Below are positions 22,701 through 29,749 of a stretch of DNA of 64,000 nucleotides, one piece after another. The position numbers were made by a program, and so were the translations under genes. The stretch comes from Leptoclinus maculatus. Its lineage: Eukaryota; Chordata; Actinopteri; Perciformes; Stichaeidae. Position 1 is the stretch's first letter; each line of letters begins with the position of its first letter. The stretch covers positions 19,140,674-19,204,673 of the forward strand of contig JAVDOI010000008.1 of the NCBI GenBank assembly GCA_032191485.1. The letters are read 5' to 3'. The notes beneath the pieces are model-generated. The model made no database searches and was not told the origin of the DNA. It worked only from the letters and a program-made list of their open reading frames with translations.

Positions 22701-24241
22701 TGAGGTCATTACTGGTGTGATAGATATGACTGTGGTTTTTATGGTAGGGAATCCCTACGCTGTAGGAAAACACCTCCTCTACCGGGACAACAACAACGGC
22801 GTGTTGTCAGCCTACCTGCTTGATGTAAACCTCGGTCCTGGCAAACGCATCCACAAGCTCAGGGTGCTGTCGGCTCTCCTGATTACCATGCCCGAGACTG
22901 AAATTAGTATTGTTTCCCCATGTGTATACTTCAGTTGGGTCTGTAATGAGGAAGAAAAACTAAATTACATGAACAACCACAACACAGCCGCCACCTGAAG
23001 CTTGATTTAACCACTGCAATTAAAAGACAAAGGCATATTTGTATGGCACCTTTCAACAACAAGGCAAGTCAAAGACATAAAAGCTAGGAAAATAAATAAA
23101 GTGACATATAAAAAGACATTTAAATAGAAGATAAAAATAAGCTAAAATAGAGAACAGATCAAACAGAAGGATGTCCTGTTCATCCACAGTCCATCATCTC
23201 CATCGAACGAGAGAACAAATCATTTCGGCAAGAAAGACATGTGACGTAGCACAGGGAGAGTTAAATCCCATGCATGTACAAGTGTGAAATACATCATTAA
23301 ACAGAATGAGTCACCATGATGCTAATAAGCCCGGTGACTCTTGTTCCATAGTTTCACCACCAATGTCATATCGATGCAAGACAATGTCAACAAAAAGAAA
23401 TGTCTTTGTATTGTGGCGTGTGAGGACCCTGATGAAGGCCACAAGCACAAACGTGTTGGCCTCACAATAAAGTTCTTCTTTATGCTACAAGTGTTGCTGG
23501 AGTTTTGACTGCTCTACATCTTTTCCATCCTTCGTGTATCTAGAAGGTAGGAGAAGTTGTGCCAGATAAATCCAACTCAACTGAAGTGCTGAAGTCATCA
23601 GCTTTTCTTACCGGTGTTTTTGAACACAACGTGTGTTGGTCTGTCCTTCATTGTGAGGTCCAGGACGGAGAGACCCTCCTTGTCCTGTGTGGAGAGAAGT
23701 CCTCCGTGCTGAAACAATGTCGAGAAACCAAAAGGTTATTCAAAGTTAAGTCAAAGTCGTTAAAATGAGCAAGGAATAATCTGAACTTTTTCTTTATTGG
23801 CACCGCATTAGAAATTCCATATTGTTGCATTATTTGACTAATTTGGTAAATTGGACAATTTAAAATGGAACAACTCAATAGCACTTTTGTTTTTAGAGAT
23901 CCACATTAAATACATACCTTGACTAGCGACATGAGACAGTGGATATGTCCGTAGAAAGCGCTGCGATGCACAGCGGTCCAGCCGGACTCCTTATCCTTCA
24001 CCATCAGGTCAGCATTCCTACTCTCCAGCAGCCACTCCAGCAGGGTCTTCTTTCCCAGCGAGGACGCAAGGTGCAGGGCTGTGCGACCGAAAGCATCCCT
24101 CAAGGTGGTGGCGTTGTGGCAGTGCAAGGTCAAGAACGCTCGCAGCTGCCCCTCGGAGCCGCCCGTTAGTGCCGCCACCACCTCGTCCGCATGCTGCTGC
24201 GAGCGGCATTTGGGGGTGCAGTCCGGCAGTGCTAGACTCAT
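2869..24241 (-). CDS. ibtk: Inhibitor of Bruton tyrosine kinase (IBTK), complete, 28 coding exons
   Basis: Complete reading frame assembled from 28 exons with GT-AG borders and consistent phases; they sum to 4,008 nt (1,335 residues plus stop), close to human IBTK (about 1,353). Order of domains: ankyrin repeats (about 50-165), RCC1 repeats (about 141-460), first BTB (about 545-650), basic linker, second BTB with BACK-like helices (about 770-915), long disordered tail with a basic patch, conserved C-terminus. Known of the family: the protein binds the BTK PH domain and inhibits the kinase, and acts as a CUL3 ubiquitin-ligase substrate adaptor. The start is chosen at MSLALPDC because it aligns with the human N-terminus (MSSPMPDC); an in-frame ATG 78 nt upstream is probably 5'UTR. 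Intron 18 hosts a lectin gene on the other strand; introns 15, 20 and 23 hold DNA transposons. The exon list is in the block entries below. Confidence 0.97.
3384..3428. repeat. (CA)n microsatellite
   Basis: 45 bp of perfect CA in ibtk intron 27, about 85 bp past the exon 27 donor on the gene strand. Confidence 0.95.
3673..3715. repeat. (AG)n microsatellite
   Basis: 43 bp of perfect AG; on the gene strand it is (CT)n and lies 26 bp upstream of the ibtk exon 27 acceptor, extending its pyrimidine tract. Confidence 0.95.
3879..3914. repeat. Short tandem repeat, 11-bp unit
   Basis: Three consecutive copies of TCACAGGGTCC in ibtk intron 26. Confidence 0.85.
5370..5435. repeat. (GT)n microsatellite
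   Basis: 66 bp of uninterrupted GT in ibtk intron 26. Confidence 0.95.
6020..6087. repeat. (GT)n microsatellite next to ibtk exon 26 donor
   Basis: 68 bp of GT; on the gene strand a (CA)n tract beginning 13 nt after the exon 26 donor GTGAGC. Confidence 0.95.
6395..6900. repeat. Interspersed teleost repeat, SINE/LINE-like remnants
   Basis: At 6410-6545 the text GGGCCTTGCTCAATGGCACT and GACCTGCCGGTCTGGGGGAT belongs to a family I recognise as common in fish; its reverse strand resembles a degraded tRNA-type B box. At 6780-6900 the sequence ends in GTGATGACAAATAAAGTTGA, like a retroelement 3' tail. Class assignment is tentative. Confidence 0.45.
7799..8489. mobile_element. Non-autonomous hAT-type DNA transposon, 691 bp
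   Basis: Flanked by an exact 8-bp target duplication ATCTACAG (7791-7798 and 8490-8497). The ends are inverted repeats: CAGTGATTCCCAACTGGT at the left, CAGTGGTTCTCAACTGGT reading in from the right. No transposase frame is seen. It makes up most of ibtk intron 23 (7713-8584). Confidence 0.88.
9438..9734. mobile_element. Short inverted-repeat element (MITE-like), about 297 bp
   Basis: The left end GGGTCCAGTGTGTGGGATTT and the right end AAATCCTACACACTGGTTCT are inverted copies. This is a very common teleost repeat that I recognise by its ends. A TCAA flank (9436-9439, 9734-9737) may be the target duplication. It lies in ibtk intron 20. Confidence 0.7.
10826..10905. repeat. 31-bp tandem repeat, about 2.6 copies
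   Basis: The unit GTTACTGTATGTCTTCATAT followed by TAACTTCTACT is repeated directly in ibtk intron 18, with one T/C difference between copies and a decayed third copy. Confidence 0.85.
11300..11757 (+). promoter_or_regulatory. CpG-rich stretch upstream of the nested lectin, candidate promoter
   Basis: Between about 11320 and 11600 CpG dinucleotides are much denser than in flanking intron, with repeated AACGTTA motifs and ATCTCGCGATAG at about 11548-11559, which resembles the TCTCGCGAGA promoter element. It lies about 160-400 bp upstream of the lectin ATG. On the minus strand a donor-like CCAAG-GTGCGT near 11530 could let the same region start an internal ibtk transcript. Promoter activity is inferred. 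Confidence 0.35.
11758..13085 (+). CDS. Type II transmembrane C-type lectin, nested in ibtk intron 18
   Basis: Two exons, 11758-11792 and 12074-13085, join at CAG-AG/T (donor AGAG-GTAATT, acceptor CTCTTAG) into 348 residues. The exon 1 start gives MADPEDIQLNQ and replaces an ATG at 12057 that is intronic. Layout: cytosolic tail (1-51), one hydrophobic segment (about 52-73, IYIVIPLVMLFAVIACFLIY), a Gln/Glu/Leu-rich coiled-coil neck (about 74-180) with NSS, NAT and NRS glycosylation sites, and a C-type lectin domain from about Cys195 to Cys340. The domain has WIGL, a QPD sugar-specificity motif (292-294) and WDD in place of the usual WND (327-329). QPD usually means galactose-type preference; this is inference. 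It resembles the CD209/ASGR/CLEC4 group, but no orthologue can be named. The CTLD lies in one exon, unlike the usual three. Confidence 0.88.
13350..13355 (+). promoter_or_regulatory. Poly(A) signal of the nested lectin gene
   Basis: AATAAA lies 265 nt after the lectin stop and 335 bp before ibtk exon 18, so the whole lectin transcript could fit in the intron. A second AATAAA follows near 13610. Confidence 0.6.
13690..16694 (-). CDS. ibtk: ibtk coding exons 14-18: second BTB domain and BACK-like helices
   Basis: Exons: 16694-16612 (83 nt), 16340-16303 (38), 14805-14709 (97), 14596-14495 (102), 13807-13690 (118). They encode SYLCDVTLKSEDGKEFPCHK, EYFNSMLGNPWIE, the YIYTDES turn, VLVVADQLLITRLKEMCEVV and a BACK-like end (ELLEFATMYNAEQLKLSCLQ). 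Exon 15 is only 38 nt. The exon 17 to 18 junction joins phase 1 to give a leucine, restoring a TEN-L-TLKN sequence close to human. Intron 15 (14806-16302) is 1,497 bp, of which 1,358 bp is a hAT insertion plus its duplication. Confidence 0.94.
14842..16191. mobile_element. Non-autonomous hAT-type DNA transposon, 1,350 bp
   Basis: Flanked by the exact 8-bp duplication CAGTGCCA (14834-14841 and 16192-16199). The terminal inverted repeats begin TAGGGGTGTAAC and continue into sub-terminal GAACCG/CGGTACG motifs that recur near both ends. The interior holds a (GA)n tract at 15574-15612 and no long transposase frame. It fills 1,350 of 1,497 bp of ibtk intron 15. Confidence 0.9.
15574..15612. repeat. 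(GA)n microsatellite inside the hAT element
   Basis: 39 bp of perfect GA following a short AT run. Confidence 0.95.
16709..16734. repeat. (AG)n microsatellite near ibtk exon 14 acceptor
   Basis: 26 bp of AG; on the gene strand (CT)n, 14 nt upstream of the exon 14 acceptor and part of its pyrimidine tract. Confidence 0.95.
16825..18442 (-). CDS. ibtk: ibtk coding exons 10-13: first BTB domain and basic linker
   Basis: Exons: 18442-18289 (154 nt), 17827-17446 (382), 17264-17008 (257), 16911-16825 (87). Exon 11 holds almost all of the first BTB/POZ fold: HDVTLQAGDRTFPAHKYIL, then ITPDMLEHALHFIYTDSCEL. Exon 12 is a lysine/glycine-rich linker that is poorly conserved in human IBTK, ending in VKTLQGVAKKLGLGSLSAR, which matches the human segment before the second BTB. 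The acidic insert between the BTB strands (about 17590-17640 on the plus strand) is rich in Glu and Asp. Confidence 0.94.
18627..21498 (-). CDS. ibtk: ibtk coding exons 4-9: RCC1 repeat propeller
   Basis: Exons: 21498-21388 (111 nt), 21125-20955 (171), 20689-20572 (118), 20193-20013 (181), 19268-19145 (124), 18804-18627 (178). They encode repeated RCC1-type blades such as GQVFTCGHGLGGRLGHGDE, YVYTFGLNTFHQLG and AVYTMGLNGGQLG, followed by the less regular blades seen in human IBTK (YLLADYQCKKMAS, QVFMSDIALSKNG). Each exon begins after a normal pyrimidine-AG acceptor and the phases join without a break. Confidence 0.95.
22816..24241 (-). CDS. ibtk: ibtk coding exons 1-3: ankyrin repeats and start of RCC1 domain
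   Basis: Exon 1 is 24241-23918 (324 nt, phase 0 end), exon 2 is 23708-23612 (97 nt), exon 3 is 22940-22816 (125 nt). Exon 1 carries the ankyrin signatures DAFGRTALHLASSLGKK and ESGWTAVHRSAFYGHIHC; exon 2 continues with DKEGLSVLDLTMKDRPTHVV. Exon 3 opens the RCC1-like region with VYTWGNNTNFSLGHG. Donors are GTATGT, GTAAGA and GTAGGC. The residue similarity to human IBTK is high throughout, so the splice sites are well constrained. Confidence 0.95.
23010..23530. repeat. Interspersed repeat remnants in ibtk intron 2
   Basis: GTATGGCACCTTTCAACAAC (about 23041) and CCTGATGAAGGCCACAAGCA with a following CAATAAAG tail (about 23428-23475) match motifs I recognise from abundant fish retroelement-derived repeats. 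Exact ends are not resolved. Confidence 0.4.
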
Positions 24242-25760
24242 CCTGACCTCCTCCAAATAATCACAGTGAACCCTCCTCCCTTTGGTGTCAGAGAGTCCCT
24301 CCGACAGCCCAGCAACCACAATCGCAAATAAAAACTCAAAAACAAAACAATGCGATGTAACAAAACCAAAACACCGTCACTAATATGGTGTACTATAACA
24401 GAGCTGCTCTCCAAGAAGAAAAAGTAAATCAAGAAAAAAAAGTGTGCGTCAACAAAAGGTGGAGATGGTTTGGAGCGCTAGAATTGTGCTTGTGTTGAGA
24501 TTCCACTGCACCCTAGCGACCCCAGAGCCTCTCTGAGACTGGTTTCAGTCCACCATGTCAACCAAGAGTTGGACACAAACTAAGGTGCTTGCAGCATACG
24601 ATGGCATCAAGAATTCAATAAATACAAAACCTTGTGTGTTTTATACAAAAGTGTACATTTCAATGTTAGCAAAAATAGTTTCTTCCTCTAAATACTCTTT
24701 TTTTAATAATTTACAAAAGGCAAAGATTTCAACGGCCCTCCGACCTTCTCGTCCAGCAGTCCAACCATCAAACTTGAGGGGAAAGGCCCCCTTTCCCCCC
24801 AAAATGCTCACTTTCCTTTTCAAAACTCCATAATTGTAGAGTGCACCTGAGGGGGGGAAATTTGAGAGGAGTTAGTGGTGCAAAAACGAAGGCCTACAGT
24901 CACACTTTGTGTACTTGCAAAGTACAAAATGCAAGTACAGCTGTGTAGGATGCAGATAGTAAGATGAGATGCAAAAGTGCAACGGTCAGAGCAAGTTTGA
25001 CCTAATTACATACTCGCGGAGCACAGATCAGCTGAGTTGGCAGGTTTGCCACACAGCTATTTGACAACGCTGTGCAAATAAGATTAAGGCGAATTTAAAC
25101 GTTGCATGTAGATAATGTTAACATGAAGATAGTGCACCAACGTTACCAAGGGGGGTTCTCATTGTTGACTAAACAGCAAGATTATGTAACAGGCTAAGTT
25201 AGCCGAATACCATTGTTAATATCCATGTTAGCTGCACCCCAACTCAACCACGCATTTAGTATATAACTGGGGCGTTGAAACCATTGCGAGTCAATTATTA
25301 TTATCTTAATCATAAATTATTATCTATTAATACATTTCCAACATTTGTGACAAACTTGCTAGCAGGCTGTTCAGAACTGCCAGCTAACTACTTCACTCAA
25401 GTATTAACGTTAGCCAACAGTGCCCAAGCTGGATAACGTTACACGTCAAGCCCCGTCATAATGTGCTGTGTGTTATGAGCTAACAAGACACCTGCTGTGA
25501 GCAAAAGCAACGATAACGACACAGTTCAACGTCGGGTTTGTCACCTGTGTTGTTAGCTCGCGCTCTACAAGCTAAGCTAGCTAGACTGACACATCACCGA
25601 AAGCTAGCGTTAGCCAGCTGGTATGGACTTTAACGTTGTATCATTTCTTACCTTCCGCTAGTTAAAGTAAAAAGAGGACATGGAGCGTGTTGCATCAACG
25701 ACGTACATCCACTGTGGCATTACTACGAACAGGAGACGTTGGGCTTTTTTTTTTCACTAG
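24242..25760 (-). promoter_or_regulatory. ibtk: ibtk 5'UTR exon, intron 0 and promoter-proximal region
   Basis: A good minus-strand splice donor (CGGAAG then GTAAGAAATG) has its last exonic base at 25652, so an untranslated first exon probably covers 25652 to about 25750. The matching acceptor ahead of the start codon is uncertain; TTCTTCTTGGAG ending at 24409 on the minus strand is the best candidate. The inferred 5'UTR exon holds several short upstream ATGs. The exon end is seen in sequence; its transcription is inferred. Confidence 0.5.
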
Positions 25761-25834
25761 TGCTAATTTTGACAGGACGGGAGGCTGAAACCCTGCAGGT
25801 TAGGTAAAAACCTTCGCTACTGTCGAGACTTCTG

Positions 25835-25870
25835 ATTGGCCAGGGCGTGTACATCGCAGTATTCTATTGG
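25835..25870 (-). promoter_or_regulatory. Paired CCAAT boxes of the ibtk promoter
   Basis: Two ATTGG motifs on the plus strand (25835-25839 and 25866-25870) read CCAAT on the minus strand, 31 bp apart and about 80-220 bp upstream of the inferred ibtk first exon. Paired CCAAT boxes at this spacing are typical NF-Y sites in TATA-less promoters. No TATA box is seen. Confidence 0.45.
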
Positions 25871-25879
25871 TTGATTTTT

Positions 25880-27440
25880 GGGGGTTTGTTAGTTGTGCTC
25901 AGAGTGTGCTGTTGCTGTATCTATGATGTCATAGGACATTTGATTCTATCTTTTTTATTTGAGGGTTAACATTATGAACATAAGTATAAAGTTAAGAAAA
26001 ATATTGAAAATATAACTTAGAAGTTTATTTGTTTGATATAAAAAAAAATGGAATGGTTTGCTTTAGAATACTTTCTGCACAATTATGACAAATAATTATA
26101 ATTAATAAAGATAATTAGATCTTTTGAGCATACTATACCTACAGTTGTGTGGGCATGAAAGGTGGATGTAAAAAGCTTGCAGATCCTCCACAAGAACATC
26201 ATGTCAGTTGCAATGGTTTCATACTCAGCAGATAGACTTCAGGTGCAGTATCACTTTCAGCCTCATTTCAGGTTTCATGGAATTACTCAGATGATTGTCA
26301 CAGTGGCCGCGGCTGAGAATAGGAAGGGATCAAAGGAGGGCAAAGCTAGGGTTACACTGGGATCTACACCGGGTCTTCCAAATATGACATATTGATGAGC
26401 ACGCCCTCCCTCGCCTGTCATGCATGAACACATGCACAGTTTTGCTTCTCAATGCAATCCCGCACAATCCAGCAGACTACAACTAAGGTTGCCATTCAAG
26501 TTCATTTCTCAAAAGAGGATGTGAAAAATACAGACCATGTAAAGAGATACAATAATTTGACAATTGACTTATCTCAAATAATAGAATGCTATTGAACCAT
26601 TGATGTTATAACGTTTTATCGTTTGGTTGAGGAATTATCTACAGCTGCCGAAAAGCACTTTTGTATAGTGGATTGACAAAAACTAGAAAGTGCATTCTTC
26701 TCACATTGGTAAGATCCAGAAGTTCCTATAAACTTTTCTTTCAAATGATAACAACTCATCTTTCATTTGCTCTTATTATGAGCTTGTTGTCTATTAGGTT
26801 CTGTATTATGTTGTTTTTTCACTGCCTTCATTGGGTTTATGCTTTAGAGACCCATAACATCCTCAATGATCCTAAAAGGGATTGGGGCTTATCTTAATGA
26901 GTACTAGTAAATGATGGGTTCATTGATGTAACACTATCATCAGTGGATCGAATGATTCATGTGTTTATTTTGGCTTTTCATTTCCTTTAGTCTATGTGTG
27001 TTTTCCGCACCTCGCGCTGAGCTGAATTGGCCTGGATATCAAATCTAATGATAGGCCTTATAGATCAAACTATGGTTTCCCCTCAGGAGCCACACACTTT
27101 TTCATTCCCCTACACGTGGATGGGCTAGTGAACACATCTTATTCTAAGAAATGCCATTTGAAAATATGGTTGTGGTTGGTAATGATTTGTATGGAATTGC
27201 AAAACTCATCGCTTTTGTGTAAATGTGGGACGTCACTGGAGCTCCCTCCGGGACCCCTAAGGTCCTTGGACCCCTATAGGCTCAGGTTCTGAAGCAGCAC
27301 TAGTATGCTCGTAGTAGTGGTATCATTTCGGGAAAACTAGTTCTGATTTTCATATTAGATATTTAGCTGTCAAGTTAAGATTAATGTAATAAAAATAAAA
27401 AAAGGTTAGGGGGAAATTAAAATCTAAATCTGAACGAAAC
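25880..27440. other. Intergenic stretch between divergent ibtk and tpbg
   Basis: AT-rich sequence without supported exons or strong repeats. Short open frames here have no coding character. Confidence 0.5.
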
Positions 27441-27887
27441 TTGAAAGAGTTTTTATCCACCCCCCCTTTTTGCTTGAAAATGGTACGCTCCCTCCTTCCG
27501 ATGGTTGTGCACTGGGCTGCTGTGTTTGGTCTTTTCCTCCAGACTCCCAGCGTTTAGGAAAGCAGCGAGCTGGAAGTACGTACGTGGTGATACATGGCAC
27601 CTTTGGGAGACGGCGAGGGCTTTTCTGTCTCGGAACCAGCAGCCTGAGTAACGGTATTTGCCAGTTCGACATTCTGCATCGGACTCGATTGTTTTTGCGG
27701 GGAACTGGGGGAAAATAAATATGGTAGAAGCCTGAGGTTTTGGGAAGACGAACGAAGAGGGAAAACCTCGAAGTTTGCGAGCTTCGTCCTCCATCATCTT
27801 CATGGAAACGTAGAGTTCTCCCGCACAAGGATGGTTTGGGGGTAGTTATATGGAGTCTGAGTTGGAACTGGGAGCCGTTTTCGAAAG

Positions 27888-28016
27888 GATATAAGGCGGG
27901 AACCACGGTGGGGAGAAACTTTCCCTTGTTGAAGAACAAGGCGGTCGGTTTGCTGTAGAGTCATCTTTACGCACGGTCTGCGCGCACACACACACACACG
28001 TTTTGTACAACCCAAG
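27888..28016 (+). promoter_or_regulatory. TATA-like box and 5'UTR of tpbg
   Basis: GGATATAAGGCGGG at about 27886-27899 is a TATA-like match about 125 bp ahead of the first tpbg ATG. The leader contains a short (CA)n run at about 27986-28000. The transcription start is inferred only; a longer 5'UTR reaching back to about 27450 is also possible. Confidence 0.35.
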
Positions 28017-29144
28017 ATGCGCCTGTTGAGCACGTCGTGCGGAGAAATCCGAGGGAGAGCACACATGTCCGGAGTGCTGCCTTTTCTTCTCCTCCTCGCG
28101 GCCGTGCTGTCCTGCCACGGCTGTCCGGACAAGTGCTTGTGCGTCTCGCAAACGGTGAAATGCCAAAACCAGGACTTGGACGCGATTCCGCATTCTTTGC
28201 CGGCCAATACCAAGTTCCTGTTCGTCACCGGAAACAACATCTCCCGTGTCGGCGTGGACTCTTTCCCGACCCGCCTGCAAATGCTCACAGACCTCTATCT
28301 CAGCGGGAACGAGGTGGAGTCCGTGGACGCAATGGTGTTTGACAACTTGCCAAACCTCGTGCGGCTGGACCTGAGCAACAACAGAATCCAAACTTTCAGC
28401 GAAAGTGCTTTCCCAGAGGACAACAAAGTGCAGCTCCTGAACCTCAGCAGGTCTTTCCACAACCACTCCTTCATGGACTCGGTTCTGAGCGTCCTGCAGA
28501 GCGGACACCTCCTCCAGTTGACGGTTCTGGACCTGTCCAACAACGACCTTGTGATCCTCCCGGACGACATATTCAGCGGCCTCCCCAACCTGGTCAACCT
28601 GAGCCTGCAGAACAGCTCCATCCTCTCCGTTCAGAACGGGACGCTGAGGGCGCCGCCGCTGCGTGACCTGGACCTGAGGGACAACAGCCTGAGGGACCTG
28701 CCCTACGCCACCCTGGCGGAGCTCAGCCTCAAGCCCGACCTCCTCATCCGGCTGGCGGGGAACCCCTGGCGCTGCGACTGCTTCCTCGAGGACACGCTGC
28801 TGTGGCTGAAGAACACCACCCAGGTCGTCGACGCGCAGAACCTGACCTGCGCCGACCCCAAGGCCCTCATGCACCAGCCGCTGCTGCAGGTGGAGCAGTC
28901 GCGGCTGCGGTGTCCGGGCGACATGGAGGGCGTGCTGGAGACCTCGTACGTTTTCCTGGGACTGGTGCTGGCGCTGATCGGCGTCATATTCCTGCTGGTG
29001 CTCTACCTGAACAGAAAGGGCATCAAGCGGTGGATTTACAACATCCGGGACGCTTGTAGGGACCACATGGAGGGGTACCATTACAGGTATGAGATCAACT
29101 CTGACCCGCGTTTGGCCAACCTGAGCATCAATTCGGATGTGTGA
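28017..29144 (+). CDS. tpbg: Trophoblast glycoprotein (5T4, Wnt-activated inhibitory factor 1)
   Basis: Single-exon frame of 375 residues. A signal peptide lies at about 17-35 (MSGVLPFLLLLAAVLSCHG), then a cysteine-rich LRR N-cap (CPDKCLC...C), leucine-rich repeats (about 65-245, for example LVRLDLSNNRIQTF and LTVLDLSNNDLVIL), an LRR C-cap (NPWRCDCF...C...C), one membrane helix (about 311-331, YVFLGLVLALIGVIFLLVLY) and a 44-residue tail ending SDV, a class I PDZ ligand. The membrane segment and tail are nearly identical to mammalian TPBG. ATG 28017 opens the longest frame, but Met17 at 28065 directly precedes the signal peptide and may be the real start. Known role: a plasma-membrane glycoprotein that inhibits Wnt/beta-catenin signalling through LRP6 and affects CXCR4. 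Teleosts have two copies (tpbga, tpbgb); which this is cannot be decided. An (AT)17 tract starts 36 bp after the stop. Confidence 0.95.
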   Translation: MRLLSTSCGEIRGRAHMSGVLPFLLLLAAVLSCHGCPDKCLCVSQTVKCQNQDLDAIPHSLPANTKFLFVTGNNISRVGVDSFPTRLQMLTDLYLSGNEVESVDAMVFDNLPNLVRLDLSNNRIQTFSESAFPEDNKVQLLNLSRSFHNHSFMDSVLSVLQSGHLLQLTVLDLSNNDLVILPDDIFSGLPNLVNLSLQNSSILSVQNGTLRAPPLRDLDLRDNSLRDLPYATLAELSLKPDLLIRLAGNPWRCDCFLEDTLLWLKNTTQVVDAQNLTCADPKALMHQPLLQVEQSRLRCPGDMEGVLETSYVFLGLVLALIGVIFLLVLYLNRKGIKRWIYNIRDACRDHMEGYHYRYEINSDPRLANLSINSDV

Positions 29145-29177
29145 GCAAGGACGGGACACTGTCTGGGACCCCGCAGT

Positions 29178-29180
<3 letters not shown>

Positions 29181-29214
<34 letters not shown>
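29181..29214. repeat. (AT)17 microsatellite in tpbg 3'UTR
   Basis: 34 bp of perfect AT starting 36 bp after the tpbg stop codon. Confidence 0.95.
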
Positions 29215-29219
<5 letters not shown>

Positions 29220-29736
29220 GACTTATACTGTTAAAATTTGCATGAAAGTCTTCCTCCTCCTTCCCCCTTTCCCTCCATGATGCTATCCAGACTTTGCATC
29301 CCTCATGGCTCCTACTTAAACCCTCTCAGAGCCTCCATTCAACCACTGCCGCATGTCCAATACAAATACCAGGCAGCTGTGATGTCAACTGAGTTTCCTC
29401 CGTGTAACATTGCATGGACAAAGAATCATGGCGAAGGTTGTTTTTGTTTTTGCAAAGAGTGATGCGTCCTATTTTTACTTTTCCTAAAGGATAAACGTAC
29501 GGAGCACATTGACTTTTAAGTGAAAGAAAACATTGAATCCTTCTCACTATGCCTCTGATGCGAAAAGAGAAAAATGCTCCACTGCTTGTTTATGAGTTTC
29601 TTTTTAATATGTGAATTTGTGATATACAGTATGCCCATTTTGAATGATTATAGTGCACATTGCATAGTTGTTGGATTTAGTAGGTGGATGTAATTGCTCT
29701 TTTTTTTCCTTTTTTTTCTGTGGAGATATTGGGCTA

Positions 29737-29742
29737 AATAAA
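29737..29742 (+). promoter_or_regulatory. Poly(A) signal of tpbg
   Basis: AATAAA about 590 nt after the tpbg stop codon, preceded by a T-rich stretch. It is the first canonical plus-strand signal found after the gene. Confidence 0.55.
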
Positions 29743-29749
29743 ATGCCTC

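Noticed and set aside
24555..24833. 92-codon plus-strand frame upstream of ibtk
   Set aside because: It lies in the inferred ibtk 5' intron, has no similarity that I recognise and no splice signals on that strand.
27424..27939. 171-codon minus-strand frame upstream of tpbg
   Set aside because: It overlaps the inferred tpbg leader, shows no recognisable family and contains poly(Pro/Lys) runs expected from chance.
27846..29159. 437-codon open frame antisense to tpbg
   Set aside because: It is a shadow of the GC-rich tpbg coding exon; it has no domain, no splice context and low-complexity Val/Gln/Leu composition.
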